Below, in pieces: positions 4,806 through 9,174 of a stretch of 9,174 nt of DNA. Numbering within the stretch: position 1 is the stretch's first letter; each line of letters begins with the position of its first letter. The translations under genes were made by a program, and so were the position numbers. The stretch is from DATGLW01 sp035293965 (GTDB taxonomy: Bacteria; Actinomycetota; Acidimicrobiia; Acidimicrobiales; RAAP-2), in contig DATGLW010000101.1 of the NCBI GenBank assembly GCA_035293965.1, forward strand, positions 1 through 9,174, read 5' to 3'. The notes beneath the pieces were generated by a model. The model saw only the letters and a program-made list of their open reading frames with translations. It was not told the DNA's origin and did no database searches.

Positions 4806-6085
4806 CGGCGCCCTGCCGCCGATCGCTCGTGGCGGCAGTGCTCGTGGGCATGCTCGCCGCCGTGGCAGCAATGACCAGCAACGGCGGGGGGCTGGGACGT
4901 GCCTACGGCGACTCGACGCAGGCGGGGCGCAACAGGGCGAGCGCGCCGGGCGTCACGGCGAGGACCGTGATCGTCGGCATGCTCACCTCGGTGACCGGCC
5001 CGAACGCGTCGGCCTACCCGGGCGCGGTCGCCGGCACGAAGGCCCGCCTGGACCTCCAGAACGCCGAGGGCGGCGTGCACGGCCGGCGGATCGACCTCGT
5101 GGTCGGCGACGACCAGTCGACCCTCTCCTCAGTCGTGCCCGCCGTCGAGAACATGGTGGCCAACCAGCACGCGTTCGCCATCTTGGCCGAGACCGGACTG
5201 TTCTTCCTGGCCGCCCACTATCTCCAGCAGAACGGCGTGCCCGTCGTCGGCTCCTCGGCTGACGGCAGCGAGTGGTACATCAAGCCGTACACGAACATGT
5301 TCTCGTTCTCGCCTTCCACTCGGGGGTACCCCGCCTACTCGGGCACCGCCGCCTTCATGAAGGCCCGTGGCGTCACCAACGTCGCGAGCCTCGGGTACGG
5401 CATCTCGCCGTCGTCGGCCGCTGCCGCCCGGGGCTTCGCGCTCTCCGCAGAGAAAGAGGGCATGAAGGTGGGCTACCTCGACACGAGCGTCCCCTTCGCC
5501 GGGGTCAACGTCACGACCGACGTGCTCGCGATGACCAAGGCCCACGTGAACGGCCTCTACCTGCCGCTGGCCTTCGACACCAACCTGGCGATGATCCTCG
5601 GAGCCAAGCAGGCGGGCCTCGACCTCAAGGTGGCCCTGTCGGCCACCGGCTACGGGTCCACCCTGCTCAGCCAGCCGACCGCGGTGCAGGCGATGCAAGG
5701 GGCGTACTTCTCGGTCTCCCAGACGCCCGTCGAGCTGAAGACACCGGCCACCAGGGTCGAGCAGGCAGCCCTCGAGCGCTACGCCCACTTCACGGGCGTG
5801 CCCGACTTCGGCTACACGATCGGCTGGCTGTCTGCCGACCTGTTCGTCAAGGGCCTCGAGGTCGCCGGGCGCAACCCGACCCGCCAGTCGTTCATGACCG
5901 CCCTGCGCAAGGTCACGCACTACGACGCCGGGGGTCTGCTACCTCAGGCGGTGGACCTCTCCAAGGCCTTCGGGAACCCGCCCCGCACCACCTGCGGCTA
6001 TATCGTCCGCCTCGAGGGGAGATCCTTCGTGCCCACCCCGAGCGACGGCAAGCCGGTGTGCGGCACGATCGTGGGCAACGGCTAG
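4802..6085 (+). CDS. ABC-type branched-chain amino acid/amide binding protein (Peripla_BP_6)
   Basis: This 427-residue exported solute-binding protein has the type-1 periplasmic binding fold of the LivJ/urea/amide group. A short N-terminus with two Arg (CRRSLV) and a hydrophobic stretch (about residues 9-24) form a signal or anchor sequence. The mature part begins near VTARTVIVGMLTSVTGPNA (51-69), the usual first strand of these proteins. It is followed by GTKARLDLQNAEGGVHGRRIDLVVGDDQS (78-106), the classic lobe-1 helix and strand 2. C398 and C420 near the C-terminus may form a disulfide. There is no lipobox, although Gram-positive binding proteins are usually lipoproteins. No permease or ATPase lies nearby. 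ATG 4802 is the only plausible start in frame, lacks its own Shine-Dalgarno, and overlaps the leader ORF stop. The ligand cannot be told; the two downstream hydrolases suggest an amide or carboxylate. Confidence 0.85.
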   Translation: MTAPCRRSLVAAVLVGMLAAVAAMTSNGGGLGRAYGDSTQAGRNRASAPGVTARTVIVGMLTSVTGPNASAYPGAVAGTKARLDLQNAEGGVHGRRIDLVVGDDQSTLSSVVPAVENMVANQHAFAILAETGLFFLAAHYLQQNGVPVVGSSADGSEWYIKPYTNMFSFSPSTRGYPAYSGTAAFMKARGVTNVASLGYGISPSSAAAARGFALSAEKEGMKVGYLDTSVPFAGVNVTTDVLAMTKAHVNGLYLPLAFDTNLAMILGAKQAGLDLKVALSATGYGSTLLSQPTAVQAMQGAYFSVSQTPVELKTPATRVEQAALERYAHFTGVPDFGYTIGWLSADLFVKGLEVAGRNPTRQSFMTALRKVTHYDAGGLLPQAVDLSKAFGNPPRTTCGYIVRLEGRSFVPTPSDGKPVCGTIVGNG

Positions 6086-6157
6086 GACGCTCAGCGGGCG
6101 AGGGGCGACGACCCGACGGGCACGGATGCATGGACGGTGGTGGCGGGGAACTGGGAC

Positions 6158-6189
6158 GAGGAGGAGGACGATGGAGGAGGAGGACCATG
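6158..6189 (+). repeat. Tandem duplication of a 16-base Shine-Dalgarno plus ATG cassette
   Basis: GAGGAGGAGGACGATG (6158-6173) is followed directly by GAGGAGGAGGACCATG (6174-6189), differing at one base. Each copy holds a strong GGAGG ribosome site and an ATG. Because 16 is not a multiple of three, the first ATG (6171) reads a different frame and stops after 10 codons at 6203, inside the amidohydrolase gene. The second ATG (6187) opens the real gene. Confidence 0.8.
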
Positions 6190-7380
6190 ACCCTCTTGCC
6201 TGACCCCGAGCCACGCCCGCGCACCCTGACGGTGATCTCGGTCGACGACCACCTGATCGAGCCGCCCGACCTCTTCGAGGGCCGCATGCCGGCCCGCCTG
6301 GCAGAGCGCGCCCCTCGGCTGGTCGAGTCGGACGACGGGAGCCAGGCCTGGGTCTACGAGGGAAGCCTCTATCCCAACGTCGGGCTCAACGCGGTGGTCG
6401 GCCGGCCAGTCGAGGAGTGGACGATGGAGCCGGCGCGCTTCGACGAGATGCGCAAGGGCTGCTACGACATCCACGCCCGCGTCGCCGACATGGACACGGC
6501 AGGCATCTGGGCCTCGCTGTGCTTCCCTTCGCTCATCGCCGGGTTCGCCGGCGTGGTCTTCTCGAAGAGCAAAGACCCTGACCTCGGTCTTGCCTGTGTG
6601 CGGGCATGGAACGACTGGCACCACGAGGTGTGGGCCGGCACCTACCCGGAGCGCATCATTCCCCTCCAGATCACCTGGCTCCTCGACCCAGCCGTGGCCG
6701 CTCACGAGGTCCGCCGCAACGCGGCGCGGGGGTTCAAGGCCCTCAGCTTCCCGGAGAACCCGGCCAACATCGACCTTCCCTCGGTCCACACCTCGTACTG
6801 GGACCCCTTGCTCGCCGCCTGCGAGGAGACCGGCACCGTGGTCTGCCTCCATACCGGGTCGGCCGGGGGCGGCTTCAGCCGCTCCCCCGAAGCTCCCCTC
6901 GAGCAGGGGACGAGCCTCTTCCCCGTGTGCGGCATGCTCTCGACGGCCGAGTGGCTGTGGGCGGGGATCCCCCTCCGCTTCCCGCGCCTCGACATCGCCC
7001 TGTCCGAGGGTGGGATCGGCTGGGTGCCGATGTTCCTCGACCGCCTCGACTACGTCATGGCCCACTCGGGCATCGGCGGCGCCGGTGTGTGGCACGGCGA
7101 CGTCACGCCAAGCGAGGCCGTGCAGCGCAACTTCTGGTTCTGCAGCATCGACGACCCGACCGCGCTGCGGGTCCGCGATCGGATCGGCGTCGACCACATC
7201 ATGGTGGAGAGCGACTACCCGCACGCCGACTCGAGCTGGCCCGACACCCAGGAGCTCCTCGCCCGGCGCTTCGACGGCCTGCCGGCCGACGAGGTGGCCG
7301 CCATGACCCACCTGAACGCGGCCCGCCTGTTCCGCCATCCCCTGCCCCCTACAGAGTGGAAGGAAGCGGTCCGTGCTTGA
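6187..7380 (+). CDS. Amidohydrolase-2 family protein (ACMSD/LigW-like TIM barrel)
   Basis: This 397-residue cytosolic metal-dependent hydrolase or decarboxylase belongs to the PF04909 group, which includes ACMSD and 5-carboxyvanillate decarboxylase. The actual reaction is unknown. The strand-1 metal motif is SVDDHLIEPPDLF (18-30), a D-x-H (D20, H22) instead of H-x-H, as is common in actinobacterial members. H222 in CLHTGS is the strand-5 ligand. SEGGIGWVP (273-281) has E274 where many members have a histidine. D343 in ESDYPHAD is the strand-8 acid. ATG 6187 is used because it has GGAGGAGGA directly upstream and starts just before the first barrel strand. An in-frame ATG at 6130 would add only a Gly/Arg-rich stretch translated from the ribosome-site repeats. 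It lies 101 bases after the binding protein gene and overlaps the next gene by 8 bases, so it is probably in the same operon. Confidence 0.87.
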   Translation: MTLLPDPEPRPRTLTVISVDDHLIEPPDLFEGRMPARLAERAPRLVESDDGSQAWVYEGSLYPNVGLNAVVGRPVEEWTMEPARFDEMRKGCYDIHARVADMDTAGIWASLCFPSLIAGFAGVVFSKSKDPDLGLACVRAWNDWHHEVWAGTYPERIIPLQITWLLDPAVAAHEVRRNAARGFKALSFPENPANIDLPSVHTSYWDPLLAACEETGTVVCLHTGSAGGGFSRSPEAPLEQGTSLFPVCGMLSTAEWLWAGIPLRFPRLDIALSEGGIGWVPMFLDRLDYVMAHSGIGGAGVWHGDVTPSEAVQRNFWFCSIDDPTALRVRDRIGVDHIMVESDYPHADSSWPDTQELLARRFDGLPADEVAAMTHLNAARLFRHPLPPTEWKEAVRA

Positions 7381-9115
7381 CCTCCTCATCCGGGGGGGCA
7401 CGGTCGTCGACGGCACCGGTGGGCCGGCCCGGCGAGCCGACGTCGGGGTGCGCGACGGTCGCATCGCCTCGATTGGCCCGACCGACGAGCCTGCGGCGCG
7501 GACCATCGACGCCGGGGGGCTCGTCGTGGCGCCCGGCTTCGTCGACATCCACACCCACTACGACGCCCAGCTCTTCTGGGACCCGACGGCCAGCCCGTCG
7601 CCGCTGCACGGGGTGACCACCGTGTTCGGTGGCAACTGCGGCTTCAGCCTGGCACCAGCGGGGGCTGCCCACGCCGAGTACCTCATGAAGATGATGGCCA
7701 AGGTGGAAGGGATGCCCCTCGCCGCGCTGCAGCAGGGACTGACGTGGGACTGGTCCTCCTTTGCCGAGTGGCTGACCGCACTCGAGCGACCCCTCGGTGT
7801 CAACGCCGGGTTCCTCTGTGGCCACTCAGCCCTCCGGCGCGCCGTCATGGGGGAGGACGCGGTCGGCGGGCGCGCCTCGCCGGCGCACGTCGAGGCCATG
7901 ACCCGGCTCCTCCACCAGGCCCTCGAGGCCGGGGCGATGGGCTTTTCCACCTCGACCGCACCCCCGCACAACGACGGGTCCGGCCAGCCGGTCCCCTCGA
8001 GGGCGGCAGGCACCGAGGAGCTGGTCGCCCTGGCCGGCGCGGCTGGCGACCACGCCGGCACGACCCTCGAGCTCATCTTGGCCGGGTCGCTCAGCGGCTA
8101 CACCGACGAGGAGGTCGACCTGCTCACCGCCATGTCGCTGGCCGCGAACCGGCCCGTCAACTGGAACGTCCTCGGGGTGTCGGCCGACGGCCGTGCGTTC
8201 TGCGAGCACCAGCTCGGCGCCTCGACCCGTGCCGCGGCGCAGGGCGCGCGGGTCGTCGCCCTCACCTTGCCGCCGGGCAACCCGATGCGCATGACCTTCC
8301 TCTCCGGGTCCCCCCTCGACGGGCTCCCCGGGTGGCGTGAGGTCATCACGTTGCCGGTGCCCGAACGGATGCGGGCCCTCGCCGACCCCGAGGTGCGCCG
8401 CCGCCTGGCAGCCGGGGCGGCCTCGGAGGAGGCCGGCGTCCTGCGCGGGGTGGCCAATTGGCCCGTGCTGCGCTTCGTGGAGACGTTCTCGCCGGCCACC
8501 GCCCCCTACGCCGGCCGCTCGGTCGCCGAGGTGGCCGCCGAGCGGGGCCAGGACCCCTTCGACGCTCTGCTCGACGTGGTGCTGGCCGACGACCTGCGAA
8601 CCGGGCTGCGCCCTCCGCCACGGCCCGAGAGCGCGGCGGACCGGGCGTACCGGGTCGAGGTGTGGCGCGACGAGCGAACGGTGATCGGCGGCAGCGACGC
8701 GGGCGCCCACCTCGACATGATGTGCGGCGCCACGTACTCGACGTCGATGCTCGCCGGCGTCCGCCAGCACGGCGACCTGGGCCTCGAAGAGGCCATCCAG
8801 CTGCTGGCGGACCGACCCGCCCGCCTCTACGGGCTACGCGAACGAGGCCGGCTCGTCGAGGGCTGGCATGCCGACCTCGTGGTCTTCGACCCCTCGACCG
8901 TGGGCTACGGGCCCGAGACGACCCGGTGGGACCTGCCGGGGGGTGCCATGCGCCTCTACACCGAGTCGACGGGCGTCGTGCACGTGCTGTGCAACGGCGG
9001 GCAGGTGGTGGCTCACGGCAAGCTCACCGGCGCGCTGCCCGGTCGCCTCCTGCGCTCGGGCCGCGACACCGGCACCGTCGGCGTGCCCGGAGGGCGGGGC
9101 GCCCGGTCGGGCTAA
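7373..9115 (+). CDS. N-acyl-D-amino-acid deacylase (D-aminoacylase)-like amidohydrolase-3 protein
   Basis: This 580-residue protein has the D-aminoacylase-type arrangement, a small beta-sandwich around a TIM barrel. Characterised relatives cleave N-acyl-D-amino acids, but this actinobacterial clade is little tested. MLDLLIRGGTVVDGTGGPA begins the sandwich. VDIHTHYDAQ (57-66) supplies H60 and H62. GNCGFS (87-92) holds the cysteine typical of D-aminoacylases (C89). GFSTSTAP (186-193 region) follows, and GGSDAGAHLD (439-448) carries the catalytic D442. GRLVEGWHADLVVFDP closes the sandwich, and PGRLLRSGRDT is the family tail. The strand-5 and strand-6 histidines of D-aminoacylase are not seen; TLELILAG and NWNVLG stand in those places. 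The GTG start has AAGGAAG (7360-7366) 6 bases upstream and overlaps the previous stop, so translation is probably coupled. The 59 bases after the stop hold no recognisable gene or terminator. Confidence 0.87.
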   Translation: MLDLLIRGGTVVDGTGGPARRADVGVRDGRIASIGPTDEPAARTIDAGGLVVAPGFVDIHTHYDAQLFWDPTASPSPLHGVTTVFGGNCGFSLAPAGAAHAEYLMKMMAKVEGMPLAALQQGLTWDWSSFAEWLTALERPLGVNAGFLCGHSALRRAVMGEDAVGGRASPAHVEAMTRLLHQALEAGAMGFSTSTAPPHNDGSGQPVPSRAAGTEELVALAGAAGDHAGTTLELILAGSLSGYTDEEVDLLTAMSLAANRPVNWNVLGVSADGRAFCEHQLGASTRAAAQGARVVALTLPPGNPMRMTFLSGSPLDGLPGWREVITLPVPERMRALADPEVRRRLAAGAASEEAGVLRGVANWPVLRFVETFSPATAPYAGRSVAEVAAERGQDPFDALLDVVLADDLRTGLRPPPRPESAADRAYRVEVWRDERTVIGGSDAGAHLDMMCGATYSTSMLAGVRQHGDLGLEEAIQLLADRPARLYGLRERGRLVEGWHADLVVFDPSTVGYGPETTRWDLPGGAMRLYTESTGVVHVLCNGGQVVAHGKLTGALPGRLLRSGRDTGTVGVPGGRGARSG

Positions 9116-9174
9116 CGTCTGGCCCGCCGCCCCGGCGCAGGTCCGCCAGCACCGTGCGCGGCGCGGTAGCGCTC

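Noticed and set aside
5272..6186. Extension of the amidohydrolase frame back across the binding protein gene
   Set aside because: The extension is out of frame within a clearly coding binding protein gene; the real start is at 6187.
6130..6186. In-frame upstream ATG for the amidohydrolase
   Set aside because: It would add a Gly/Arg-rich stretch encoded by the GGA repeats, whereas ATG 6187 has the ribosome site directly upstream.
9112..9174. Possible C-terminal end of a convergent minus-strand gene
   Set aside because: Two minus frames are open to the edge over only about 20 codons, with no recognisable motif; too short to choose or support.

Overview
The window is very GC-rich, gene-dense DNA whose codons are strongly G/C-biased at the third position. 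It carries a mycothiol ligase gene (mshC, restricted in practice to Actinobacteria) and an F420-type luciferase-like oxidoreductase gene. Together these point to a high-GC actinobacterium. The mix of acetoacetyl-CoA synthetase, G1 peptidase, orphan Leu/Ile/Val-type binding protein and amidohydrolases resembles Acidimicrobiia or related uncultured soil lineages; this last step is inference.

Layout. (1) Positions 2-1056, plus strand: the C-terminal third of an acetoacetyl-CoA synthetase, cut by the window edge, then a small Cys-rich zinc-ribbon protein of unknown function. (2) Positions 1282-3370, minus strand: a secreted G1 (eqolisin-type) glutamic peptidase followed by mshC, with hairpins after each gene. 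(3) Positions 3371-3754: a 384-base divergent intergenic region with a degenerate repeat array and two broken or start-less coding-like frames. (4) Positions 3755-4588, plus strand: an F420-dependent LLM-class oxidoreductase. (5) Positions 4652-4710: a terminator whose T-tract runs into the -35 box of a near-consensus sigma-70-type promoter. (6) Positions 4758-9115, plus strand: a probable transcription unit made of a 15-codon leader ORF, a type-1 periplasmic-binding-fold protein, an amidohydrolase-2 (ACMSD-like) protein and a D-aminoacylase-like amidohydrolase-3 protein. The last two genes overlap by 8 bases.

How the genes may work together. The promoter, leader ORF and close spacing suggest that the binding protein and the two hydrolases are expressed together, so the unit may bind and break down one small amide, carboxylate or N-acyl compound. 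No ABC permease or ATPase is present, so the transport side must be elsewhere or the binding protein may act as a sensor. The substrate cannot be read from sequence. No RNA gene, insertion sequence, CRISPR array or phage gene was seen.

The least ordinary signals are at the translation-initiation level. They are an ATGA-coupled leader peptide in front of the binding protein, a tandem 16-base duplication of a Shine-Dalgarno-plus-ATG cassette in front of the amidohydrolase, and a repeat array whose last copy supplies the Shine-Dalgarno of the LLM gene. No clearly new defence or mobile system was found.
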